A DNA stretch of 64,000 nucleotides, taken from contig NC_089978.1 of NCBI RefSeq assembly GCF_036417845.1, forward strand, positions 126,944,183 to 127,008,182, read 5' to 3'. The first letter of the stretch is position 1. Each line of letters begins with the position of its first letter. The stretch comes from Apteryx mantelli. Its lineage: Eukaryota; Chordata; Aves; Apterygiformes; Apterygidae. The notes below the pieces were generated by a model. The model did no database searches. It worked only from the letters and a program-made list of their open reading frames with translations, and was not told the origin of the DNA. A program made the position numbers and the translations under genes. Below, in pieces: positions 38,576 through 50,260 of this stretch.

Positions 38576-39773
38576 TAGATATGGCCATACTATATTATGA
38601 TTTCCAAAAAAAACTTTGATAGTATTCTCTAACAAAAGACTCTTAAGGGAGCAAAGCTTCTGTGGAAAAAGGCGGAAAATTGTTTTATGTTTAAAAACTA
38701 GTAAGTGGATAGGAAACAGAATATGTGGTCGGTTTTCATGGTGCAGGGGAGATACTATCAGAGACCTGTGATACTCAATGTGTTCATAGACTGTCTAGGA
38801 AGAGGGTTAGTACTGAAATGACGAAGTTTGTATGTGGTTTAAAATTGAGGGTATTAGATTTAACATATCTATTGCCAGTCAGGAAACAGATCCTGGAGTC
38901 ACTGTAAATGGTCCTCAGAGCTCAGCAATTGGCGGTTGTCAAAAAGGCAAGTAGCATGTTGGGAATTTGTTTGGAAAAGAATAGGAGAAAACAGAAAACA
39001 TTTTTTTCCAGTATGTAAATCTAAACCCTGCCTACATCATGAATATTTTGCAGAGTTTTGTACAAACATATCAAAAAGAGAGTATCATAGAACTAGTGAA
39101 CAGAAAGGTGGCAAATATTACCAGAGTTATGGGAATGGCTCCTGCATAAAGAATGACTACGTGTGCTAAAACTTTGCAGTTTGGAAAAGAGATTGTAGAG
39201 AGAAAAAGCAGCAGAAGAAATCTAACATTATTCCTGGTCTGTTGATGGTAAATTGGGAATGGTTATTCACTCCTTCTAATAACAAACTTGAGAGGACGTC
39301 CACTGAAGATATCAGAAGGCAAGTTAAAGACAAAGAAAATGAAATATTTCCCTTATAAATGAATTATGAAACTCATTGGGATTGACAGTTGCTCAGGTGA
39401 AAGGTATAATTTGGTTTGGAGAGAACTTAGACTGATTCATGTAGTCCGTCAAGGACTGCTAAACAGGACATGTGTTGCAAGTTTCAGCTCAGGAGAGCTG
39501 TAAGTCTTACATTGTTGAAAGCTGGATTTATTACTCTGTCCAGTACTTATCATTTTTTCATAAACATTTATTGCTGGTCAATGCTAAAGATGGGATACAT
39601 AGACCTTGGGTCTGACTGCATATGACTGGTTTCATGTTTGTATTTTTGAAATGAGAATATTTTACTTTTATAGCTTTTGTTTATGGTATATATTGAGAAA
39701 TGAAGGAGTTTGGTTTTGAATGTGAGAAAAAGGAATGTGTTTGTCTTTGCTTGTGTTCCTTGAAAACCTTTTG

Positions 39774-39788
39774 CCTCTAGGTGGCAGC
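39774..39788 (+). promoter_or_regulatory. Candidate CTCF site
   Basis: CCTCTAGGTGGCAGC matches the CTCF core CCASYAGRKGGC at 11 of 12 positions and continues as consensus (AG). Motif match only. Confidence 0.45.
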
Positions 39789-39796
39789 AAAGTTTG

Positions 39797-39818
39797 TTTA
39801 TTTATTTATTTATTTATT
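39797..39818. repeat. (TTTA)n short repeat
   Basis: Five to six TTTA units immediately after the candidate CTCF site. Confidence 0.95.
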
Positions 39819-39819
39819 G

Positions 39820-42800
39820 TGCATCGCTAGGTATTTTATTTTGGACTGAATAATTGCAACCAAACCAGACTGAAACTTGTAGCTAAATGCTGAGTAAAAA
39901 ATAAAATAAAAAATTTACGTGCTTTTTAAAGATAATCTTAAACTTTATCATGCAGCTTGTTAGTTTACAAGAGGGGAAAGAAAAAACGAAAGCATTTTGC
40001 TTAAATTATCAAAGGCACTGTGTTAAGGAAGAAGGTAGTGACCCTAGATGGGATAATCTGTATAGCTTCTGTACGGCTTTCCTTGAGTACTGATTTGTAA
40101 CAGCCTACTTTCTAACTATGTGGCATGACATTGCAGATGAGGCACAGGATTGAGAATAAAACGTTTGGGTGGGCTATTCCCAGCTGTGCTACTATCTGCT
40201 GTGAATTTAGAGGAAATCATAAAGTGTCTGCCTCAGTTTCCTAACTGTAAAGAGAAGAGAAATACATAAGCATTTTATCTATTCATCTCAATGTGTTAAC
40301 AAAAGATGGTTATGTAAAATCTTACATGCTACAATGTGATTGAATCTCTAATAATAAAATTTCCCTTCAGAGACATGTTCCAGTTTAGAGATTCCATATG
40401 GTACAAAGTAGCTGAAGGATACTGTCTGTAGTTGGTTGATCGGCATTGTTAATACTTTAGAAGATATATGTAGACCCTGATTTTTACAACTTTTGGGCAT
40501 CTAGCTGATATTCAGACTCTAAGGTCCTATAAAATCAGTGGGAAGTTAGGTGTGAAAATACCCCTTTGGTCTGACCTTTATTTTGCACCAGCTTCCACTT
40601 CATTAAAAGCATCATTTGCAATATGATGTTTGGAGCAGCCAGAATCTGTTTCAACCAAAAATTTTTTGATGATTGAAAATTATATTGTTTTGCGGTTCTG
40701 AATGGCAATATTGAATACATGTAAATTATTATAACTTAGATCAAATTTTGTCAATGCTACCAGTTTTTCGTGCAAGTCTCAGCACTATGTACAGTGTTCA
40801 TATTGCTGTCTTTTAAGTGTGTTATATTTGCTTATAGCCATAATAACTGAATTGATGCAACTCCTGGCATAGACTCAAACTTGAGGATAACCACTGTGTG
40901 TTACAGGTCATTTTCCTGTGCAAATGAACTATTCCAATGTTAAGTTTCTTTGCCAGGATAACCAAACCTTCACTTGAGTGATTGTACCAATTTAACTGTA
41001 CAGCTGTAACTTCTATTGTAGGTGAAGCCTTTAAAACACTATCTGTCTAGTTCTCTCCCTCCTCTTTCAGCACTTAAACATTGGTTTCTTTTTTACCATT
41101 CCAGGTATACAGTCTAGAGAGAGAAGAGTGAATAACTTGAATTTAATCAAAACAAGTTAGTATTTAAATGTTTTAAGTTCTAGTGAATTACACATGCAGA
41201 TAGATCAAGGACTAAGAGCTTCATTTACTTTTTAACACTTGCTACTTGACAAAATGTAAATCTCAGATATGAGTTGTAAAAAGAACATTTTGGGTCAGTT
41301 GACTATTTCAATGCCCAAGCTGCTGTAAGATTGTACCTGTAAAGTGGGAATGGCATAATATGAGAATTGTTTGAAAAGCACTTGGAAATAACTTAATGTA
41401 AATTTCTGCACTGCTTTTGTTGAAAAATCTGAAAAATCTGCAGAATCCTCTTAGTTCCTTCCCTACTACTTGGTGTAGATGCATGCATGCAGGTGCATTG
41501 GATGCAGCACGCTTGTGTGTTGGGATGTCCATTTTCTTTTTTTGGGAAGACCTAAGTGACTACAAAACTGTATATTAGTTGTTGGTCGGGGGGGGGGGGT
41601 GTCAGTTTGATATTAGCTCTTGTGTCTGTGCATGGAAAGTTTGTATGTGTACCAAGAATACTTTCTTTTCAAATGTATGCACCCTTTCTGCCCATTCATT
41701 TCCTCCTTTAAGATGAACAGTTTTCACAGCCTCCCTGTTTCTTTTTTGACACCCAATTTTCTTCTGAATTTGCCAGTTGTGGTGTTCATTACTGTTTAAT
41801 TACGGCTCCTTGATTTCCCTTCTGTTAACTGGTTTTTATATTTGTTATCTTTCCAAGTAGTAGAAGAGGAAATAAGATACCTTTATCCTTCCAAAACCAA
41901 GCTGAGCTGCCTTCTGTGCTCTGGAGAGCCCTTGTCAGTTCCCATCAGGGCTCTCAAAACAACCCAAGAAACCAAATATTTCCCAGGAGCTATCTATATG
42001 GGGTTTGAGCTGTTGCATGGTTTTCCATTATTTAATGTGTCTAAACACAATTGAGTAATAAATAATTATGGGTATAATTACAATAAAAATAAAACAAAAG
42101 GCATCTTAAACTAGCCAAATTTTGGAATGATCAGGTTATGTAATATGTCTGTCTGTAAGCAGAAGAGCATCATATTAAATAGTTTTAGATGTTGGATTCA
42201 GAAAATACCAATATTTTTGTCAGTAGCATTTATAGCTGTAGAAATAAGCAGTTAAAGCTCATTATCAAAGCAAACAATGAGGATCCGAGAACCAAGAAAA
42301 CTGCAGTTTCATAAAGATCTTTTAACTTCCTCAGTTTTAAATTGGCTTCTGAAACAGATGTCAATCACCCAAAATAGGCATTGGCAGGAGAAAGAGTGTT
42401 ATAATGAGAATGGATATGCAGTGGCTGTGTCTGTTATTTCATCGTGAATGACAGCAAGTACTTCAGGGACTGGGACAAATACTTCACAACTGACAATTGT
42501 GGGATTTTCATATGCAACTGTGGAAAATGCCCTTTCCTAATTTGAGGAAGTCAGCTGTGAATGTATGCTCTGAAGTATGAGAATTTATATTCCATACACA
42601 TGCTTGTTCTTTCCCAAGGGCACAGAGGTAGCTTGTGTTATTCGTATGGGCCATCAGATATTTTAGCACAATATAATACCTTCTTTTTGGGGGGGTGGGC
42701 TTAGGCAAGTGTGTGGGTATGTCTGTGTGGGAGGAATGTGTCTGTTTCTGTCATGTTCAAGAAGTTCATCTACCTTTGGTCCTAACCTGATTTTTTATGG

Positions 42801-43420
42801 AGTTATGATGTGTGGTTTGCTTCCTGTTGGAACTGTATTCCTATAGCAGAGAGGAGCATGTAGCACTTGCACTGTAGGTTTTCTTATTTATCTTTTTACA
42901 GTCATCATAGAACTTGATCTAGGAGAAATAACTTTAGGTCAGGTTCTTTTTCAGTATTTAAATTTTTGATTTAAGAGATTTGAGCAATTTTAGTGAAAGT
43001 GGCCAGGGGACAGTGCTGTATATCCTTTATGCAAAAATCTAGAGGTCTGTATGCACACAAGCATGCCTCTTGCCAAACCTCAGTTTGTTCCTAGATGACT
43101 GAATGCAGTCAGAATACGAGCCAGGTCTGCAGGTGGGGGTGAATTAAGATTAAGCGGCAAACCTGAATATACCCTTTAGTCTCCAAAAAAGGCAGCTTTG
43201 ACTGAAATTTTCACTTGGGCTTCCTCAACTGCCCAGGGCATCTGGATATTTCTTTTTCTTTCACTCAGTTCTGGCATCTAGCCTCTAGAAATCCAGACGG
43301 AAAGTTCTCAGTGCTCTGTGTTTCCTTTTGTGCAGCTGTTTTGAGATGTGGGGATGTGTAAGCAGGAGCTTTATATTTAATATGTACAAGGTAATCCTTA
43401 TACTTAACATTGGTTAAGAC
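39820..43420. other. Intronic stretch with no recognised element
   Basis: Shared intron of CMSS1 (+) and FILIP1L (-). Contains a G12 run at 41588-41599. A 70-codon open frame at 41842-42054 has no recognisable similarity. Confidence 0.55.
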
Positions 43421-43424
43421 CTTA

Positions 43425-43912
43425 GTTAGAGTATTGTCTGGTTTGGGGCACTGCACTTTCAAGAAACGTATACATTATAAACAGCTCGGAAGAGTGAAAA
43501 TGATTAACAATCTGTACAATTGCAGTACCTGAGGAGATATTAGGTGGGAGAAGAGTAGGATTTGTTTAATCTGGAGAAGAAAAGCCGGAGAAAAGACCAG
43601 ATAATTGTTTTCTAATATGTGAAAGGCTGCTTCAGAGAAAATGATTCTCAAAGTCCAGCGGAGGGACAGAAAAAGAAATAGTGGATTTCAATTTCAGCAA
43701 AGGAAGTTTTGGTTAGAAATTGTGAAGATTTTAAAAGGCAAGGGTATTTCAGCCCTGGTATAGATTCCTGAGGTAGCTGTGAAGTCTTTATCTTTGCAGG
43801 TGTTTTAGAACAGGATGAGCCTGGCATTTGTCTGGAAGGACTTAGGTCAAGTTGTAGTAAAAGAATAGAATGAGAAATGTCCTGAGGTCCCTTCTGAGCT
43901 TCTGTGTTTTCT
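43425..43912 (+). mobile_element. Old CR1 LINE, 3' portion
   Basis: Collinear with the CR1 3' region: GGTTTGGGGCACTGCACTTTC, then AATCTGGAGAAGAAAAGCCG, ATGTGAAAGGCTGCTTCAGA, a TTCCTGAGGTAGCTGTGAAG block and finally CTGAGGTCCCTTCTGAGCTT. No intact octamer tail; strongly diverged. Sense to CMSS1. Confidence 0.78.
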
Positions 43913-44514
43913 ACTGTTTTGCTGACATTGGGCCTGGAATGGAATTCTTGATTTCAACAATATGAACTGCTTGACAGGAAAATCTGTATTATAATTAGAA
44001 ATAACTTCTTTATATGTGACATGATTTGTGCTCCTATACTCAAATGTGCCACAGTCTCCTCATTTTTTGAACACCAAGTTTAAATCCGTTTTCTGATGAT
44101 GAGGAAAAGAGCACAGTTGGACAGAATTGAAGGTAGAAGTCATATTTCTAATTACTAAAATTTTATCATGTGCCTTGCTTTTCTTGGGACACATCTTCAC
44201 TGGGAAATGTGATCCTCTTTAAACATAAGATAGTTTAAAGACTCACCTTTAATAATTAATTGACAAGAGGCAGGAATAGTTAAGGTTATGTCACTTGTCA
44301 GTTCCCCTAGGACAAGGATTTAACTGGGACTCATTAATGATTATCACAATACAGTTTGCTCTTCGTTGAAATGAATAATTGCTTGTGGTTAGTTTTGTGT
44401 CCCATTGCCCCTTGAAACAAAAAGGAATCTTCGTCATCCTGTTAGAGCATCTACAGTCTCTGATAAGAATATGTTCTTTTAAAAGAGTATTTAACACTCT
44501 AATATTAATTTTGT

Positions 44515-44530
44515 CCAGGAGAGGGCAGTG
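44515..44530 (+). promoter_or_regulatory. Candidate CTCF site
   Basis: CCAGGAGAGGGCAGTG matches CCASYAGRKGGC at 11 of 12 positions, in the same orientation as the candidate at 39.8 kb. Motif match only. Confidence 0.4.
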
Positions 44531-44923
44531 CTGGTACTTAAATGTTATTGCTAATACTTAAATTTTAGCGTATTTATATACTACGTTATTTTACAAATAT
44601 GTATGAGATCATCAATTCACTTGGTTTAAATCTATATTGCCATTCCTTCAGTAATATTCTTTGCAGAGGATTTCCTTCTGTACAGACTGTGGGCAACTAA
44701 GGATATCTGTGTGTATTTCTACAGTGCAGAAAAGATGTGGAACTGTTGGTGTACCTACAGACAACTTTTGAAATGAAAACATTTGCTTTATCAAAATTAT
44801 CTGCTCTAAATCATCAAATATATTTTTCCTGCATTATTTAATATATATGTTGAAGAAGCGTACAGAGGTTAACCAGGCTGGGCCCAAGGATTTTCTACAT
44901 TTAAAGGTGTATTAATCAGAATC

Positions 44924-44939
44924 GTGTGTGTGTGTGTGT
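44924..44939. repeat. (GT)n short repeat
   Basis: Eight GT units, followed by a mixed purine/pyrimidine alternating stretch to about 44,998. Confidence 0.95.
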
Positions 44940-47900
44940 ATATAAAAAGTGGCATGTGTATATGCACGCACGCACATACGTACACCCATATATGTGTATG
45001 TCTGATGAATGGTTGTTGTATATTAGGAGTGATTTATGGTGTATGTGCATCCCAGATTGTATCTTTTGGAAACAATAGTGGTAGTATCTAAGGTCATCAT
45101 TTAAGACCAAGGCTTTTGGCAGTGATTCCAGTTTAAAGAGTGCTCATCCCCTGCTGCTTGTCCCTTCAGGGGTTGTTTGTAGAGCTGTGCTGTGAAATGG
45201 ATCAAAATGTCGACCCTGGTTTTTATTGATAAAAACTGAGGGTGATTTTTTTTTTTTCTTTCGTAATCTTGGTTAGTTTCTTGACCTGGTTCGCAGTGCT
45301 GCCTCCTGAACAGTAATGGTAGTGTAACTGAAATGGCAGCGTTTTGTGGTATGGGATACGAGAGGAGAGGGAGAGACAGAGAGAGAGAGCTGCTTTTGCC
45401 CATCCTTATATGAAGACCCAGTGATGTCAGGCCACTGCCTGAGGAGTTGAGAGTCACTGATAAAACAGGCCTGTCCTGCTGTACTCAATCTGCTTCCCAA
45501 GAGTTTTTTGTTCAGTGGTCTGGGGAGAATCAAGTTCAGTTGGTAACTCTGATGTTTGAGGCTTTCTGAGTGCCCACAGGACACTGGAACATTGGGTGAT
45601 GTGCTAGCAGAGAGAATTCAGTAACATCCTGTGGCCACTGACTACAGGTTTGTGAAAACACTTCAGGCTTCTTAAATTTTCAAGGTCTTCCTTTTTCTTG
45701 AACAGTTTCCCACTTGTGGTGCTTGGTGTTATTTTAAATGTTATTTAAAATGGTACATCCACTCGTGCTGTGCTGGATCCATAAGATCTTTTTCTCTTCT
45801 GTTTCTTGGTAACATAATGTTTTGGTAGTCTTTGCTTAAGCCTGGAGATTAAGCAGTTGTCAGTTTTTGTTTTGCCTGTCTCAATAGCTGTTTCCTAGGG
45901 ACAAAGTCATCATGCAGATGGCTACTCCATTTCCATCATCTAACCCTGCAGCATCCATTCAATCTTAATCCGAAAGTAGAGCTGTGCAATTCTGTTTCTG
46001 ATTATTTTTTCCCCAGTGTGGGGAGCATGCCTTTTTAAGCCTTGAATGAGATGCTTACATAAAGATCTTTTTTTTTCTCTCTCCCCTCCCCACCCCTTAC
46101 AGCCTTACTTTCTGTCCCCAGACTATAATATTTACTGTGCTTTGGATCAGGAGGATTAGCTGGCTACTCCTGTAATTTTCATCAATTCTACTCTTTAATT
46201 AGCTGCTTGAGGGAGGCTTTTTAATAAATTGAAATACCACCTCTCAGTTGATGGATGGGCACTCTGCTCTCAGAATACTATTAGTGATTCTTATTCGCCT
46301 CTCTTTTCCTCTCCTCCTTTTCTCTCACTTTCCTCATTCATCTTCCCTGTAAGAACAAAAATTATAAATATTTCTTTTGCAAGACTGCTTAGAGCACTGT
46401 GGTGCTACTACGCCATCTGTTCAGCTTCCTAATTCAACAGGGCAAGGTTTTCAAGACAGAATATCTAAATGGTCACACAGAGTGACTCAAAAATGCTGAG
46501 CACCGAGCTGTTCATGCTGCACTTGCTTGTGTTCCTTTCCTCATTTACTGAAATACAGCAAAAAGATACAAGCAAAAAGGAAAGTGGGCTGATAAATTCT
46601 GTCATTTGTTTATCAATGTAATTCTCCCTTTCTTTTTCTGAAGACCAAACTCTGCATCTAGGGGGAGGGTAGATTTATAGACCTGAGAGGAGAGATTTAC
46701 TCAGAGTTTTGGAAAAGGGAAGGGTTGATGTTAGGATCTGCTGCAAACTGCTTCTGTTCCACGTTTCAGCCCCTCTGATATAACCTGCTAAGTATTTTCT
46801 GTGACTATATTTGCCATTAATATTCATTTGAATAATTATTGTAAGTACCTGTCAGATTTTAGACTTTAAGGCAAATATTGAAAACAAAAGCATCTCTGCC
46901 TCCAAATTTAAAATAGCGATACTTACCACTTACAGGATGCTTGGGATTCCCAGAAAAACTGCCTTACTTGGTTGCATTTTAATATGATTATGTTTGATGT
47001 TTTTGTTCAGAATGCTTAAATCACTTTACAGACAGCTAATCTTCTTCTTGTTCAGTTGTTTTCTCTTTGCCTGCCAAGGACGTAGGTGAATATTCCCACT
47101 CAGTAGAACAGAAAAAGTAAGAAATACAGAGTGGTGAACTAAAAAACTTGAGGTCAGTTTGTAAATCAGTAATATCAGTCCATAAGGTACGCTTCCCATG
47201 TTTTGTTTATTTTGTGATAAAATACCAGCTAGCTTATTTCTATTCAAACTATCTTAAGCAAATTTCAGCTCTCGATAAATACATCTAGGCATTTATTTTC
47301 TCTGCTGAATGTTGTGAAACAGATCTTAGGAATTTAAAAAGTGGAAACAGTTTTCAGTTAAAATAGTTGTTTGATTTTTCATCTGGTGAAGTTGGTGACA
47401 AAAATCAGCCCATTCTGAAGTCTACAAATAAGATTTATATAGCGATTGTTTCATCAACAGGGGAATATGGGTATGGCTTAATCAAGGTGTGTTTTTAGGA
47501 AATGTAGCAAGTTCATTTACAGACAATGGTGCTGCTACTTTTTGGGAAGTAATGGTAATACGTGGCTGCTTCTTGTATCTTTTGTTAATTGGGCAATTTA
47601 CTGGCAAACCATAACCAGCATAGGGATTATGGCAGGAACAAGAGTTAAGTACTATCCTGTTTAATTATTAAACTTTTAAGTGGCATGAACTCTGGTCTAG
47701 GTTTTGTTTTCAAAACTTAAGTCTAAGCTCTGAATGTCCTTGTTCATAATAGCTTGGGAACTGTCCAAAGGACTAAGTATACTTATTATTATGACTCCTA
47801 ATTTCTCCTTATCTTTTACAAGACATTGTAATAGATGACCAGGTGGTTAATGATCAACACATTTATGTACATTTGGAACACAGATATGAAATGAAATGTT

Positions 47901-47986
47901 TTTCAATTTTTTTTAAGTGAAGTTGAATAGGATATTAGTGTTTCTGTTTATCATTTAATTGATAATGTTTATCATTTAATTTTTAG

Positions 47987-48225
47987 AGAATCTGGCATCA
48001 GTTGGTACGCTGTCAAGTGTGTACCGCAAACATTGTTATTCAGTACCTGCTTGTAATGTGTTCCTGCACAGAGGCCCTCAGTATGGACCAACAGAACATG
48101 CAGTAACTGAAATTCTGGAAGTGCAGAGAACGTGTTTTGAATGGATCCCTTTTTAATTTTGGATGAGCCCTGCAATTAAGGACCTGTAACCTTAATGTAA
48201 TAAAATGACTTGTTTCTATAGTTAG
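47987..48225 (+). other. Candidate alternative last exon on the + strand
   Basis: T-rich acceptor (TTTAATTTTTAG) at 47975-47986. Joined to CMSS1 exon 1 in its real phase, the frame stays open for 56 residues: ENLASVGTLSSVYRKHCYSV onward, ending FEWIPF, stop at 48154-48156. AATAAA follows at 48199-48204. The result would be a 76-residue CMSS1 variant. No homology recognised; hypothesis only. Confidence 0.25.
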
Positions 48226-48936
48226 CATACTCTAAAGTTATTACTTGATCAGGAACTTTTGCTGCAATTGGTGGGAGCCAAAGTTTGCTTTGCAGGATTA
48301 CATCATGTACTTGTTCTGACCCAGTTTAATTTGTTCTGCTTTTAGTCAGGACTCACTTTTGCAGTCAGTGGAGCTAAACTGAGACAAAGCAAGTGGCAAG
48401 GTCCTCATATTTAGCCCATTAACTTCAGGAGACACTGTATCAGATTATGCATGACATTAAGTTGGGTTCATGCAGTGCACTGTGCTTTGTCTTTTAAATA
48501 TTGCTACCACTCAACTGCAATACATTTTTTATATCCAAATCTATAGCCAGAGCTGCCACATGTCTATAACTTTATAATTTTTCTTCCCATTTTTGATTTT
48601 TCTGACATACAGTATATATAGGTGGTGGGTTTTGCTTTTCAGTAGAAACTGCTCCTTCTAAAATGAGCTTTTACTTGCTGTTGTAATCATTTAGATTCCA
48701 GTACAGCTAAAGGACTTGCATAACAAAGGGACTTTTATAATTTTAAAGCATGTGCTGAAGTCCTTTGCTGAATCAGGTGCTGGATTATACTGCAGAAATG
48801 ATTTTTTTTTTTTGCTCTAGATAATGTAAGTAAGTATTGCTGTACATAATGTAAGCAGAGTAAAGATACGGTTTTACTGAGTAATGACTTTCTGCTCACA
48901 TGCAAACTTCCGTGTTAATAATGAAGTTTGATTTTT

Positions 48937-48950
48937 TTTATTTATTTATT
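48937..48950 (-). terminator. Candidate poly(A) signals for short-tail FILIP1L isoform
   Basis: Three overlapping AATAAA hexamers on the minus strand, about 1.3 kb past the VSNVYN stop. The first canonical hexamer I found downstream in gene sense, but it lies in a simple TTTA tract. Confidence 0.35.
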
Positions 48951-50260
48951 TTTCTCCCTTCCCCTACAAGCATAAGACACATAGGCATTTAACTTTTTAG
49001 AATAAGAAGCTGCTGTTCCAATCTTCATTTTTGGAAAAAAAGACGTGTTTGAAAGTGCATTTCACATCTTTGGCCTGATTCGTATAATGAATTCAAAATG
49101 AAGTTGGTCCACAACTAGCAATATTTACCAGGAGGTTAGGATTGACATCTATTAAACTGGCAGAGTTGTTTACATGTTTGCCCTTATTTTAGGCACTAAT
49201 ACTGTATCCATCCCTGAGATATCTTAACCTGCTTTGTCTGTACTGTATAGTACTGCTATTTACCCTACTCCTAGAGGCCTATTCCTGACTGAGGAGCTGG
49301 TCTATTTCTACTTACTTACTCTCCTGGCAAACTTGCTCTGCCTATTATATGAAAAATGTAGAGGTGTGCCACAACTTGCTAGCCTCTTTCTTCTTCTATA
49401 TACCTGTTTGATGATGATATTATGTGTGAATCCACTCTTCTGGGTTATCCTTTAGGAAGGTAAGTGTTGCTGTTAGTAGTTTTACAATGTACCTAAACAG
49501 TAGCAGTTTTTCTGCTGTATCGGGAAAAAAACACTTGCCTAATTGGGAGAGAATCATTTTGTGATGTGGGCTCCCGAATTCAATTCAATTACAGGAAAGT
49601 CTTAGAGGAAGGTATAAAAACAGTTTTAACTGAACAAAGATTTTGGTTATAAACTGAAAAAAAAGAGGGGGAGGTGGAGTGGTTATGCTCTAGAACATAT
49701 TTATGCATCATAAATTTTAAATATGATACTATACATGTAATTTTGAGTGTGTGTGTTGTAAAAATCTGAAATGTGAGGGCTAGGAGGAGTTGAGAAATAA
49801 CAGGGAAGATCTTATCTGAAATTAGCAGGCAATATTATGGCTTAATTCAAATTCTATCATACATGCAAAAAAAACCCAAAACAAAACACACACAGAATAA
49901 AAATGTTCTGCAAGCAATGAGAAAAATAATCAATTATTTACTGTTTTTGTAATGTTAAAATATTTTACCAAGGCAAGTTGAAGTCAAAAGTAATGTGAGT
50001 TGTTTTAAAAATGAAAATACATAAAGATGCATTTATACAAGTGCAAGACTAAATATTTTACATAACTATATTTCAATGAGAAAATATACAGTAAGTGCAC
50101 ACTTGATAACACTAAGCAGGCAAAACTTAACGTTAGTTCCATATACTGTTGTGTAGTTCATGCACAGATCTCTCCCAAAGCAAAGGGGCTGTTCCAAGTA
50201 ATTCTTGCTGGAATGAAAAACAGGATGGGTTGCTGGTAAGGGTGTCAGCATGGATGGGGG

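Larger units (their letters stand above)
37140..39645 (+). mobile_element. Ancient, nearly continuous CR1 LINE relic
   Basis: Degenerate but collinear with amniote CR1 ORF2 and 3' UTR. Recognisable blocks in order: AGTGACCACAGTGT near 37220; CCCAAGAGTTCTGAAGGACA near 37982; TAATGCCAAATTTA near 38080; TTTCCAAAAAAAACTTTGATAG near 38601; AAGTTTGTATGTGG near 38825; TCAAAAAGGCAAGTAGCATG near 38939; TTATTCACTCCTTCTAATAA near 39262; AGACCTTGGGTCTGACTGCA at 39601. About 2.5 kb, with many stops. It lies between the two FILIP1L exons, antisense to FILIP1L and sense to CMSS1. Divergence suggests an insertion older than the copy at 10.4 kb. Confidence 0.82.
43915..47980. other. Intronic stretch with simple repeats
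   Basis: Includes a GA-rich patch at 45363-45390 and CT-rich tracts near 46070-46100 and 46300-46350. Overlapping 100-118-codon minus frames at 45101-45584 have no recognisable similarity and no fit to the FILIP1L exon pattern. Confidence 0.55.
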
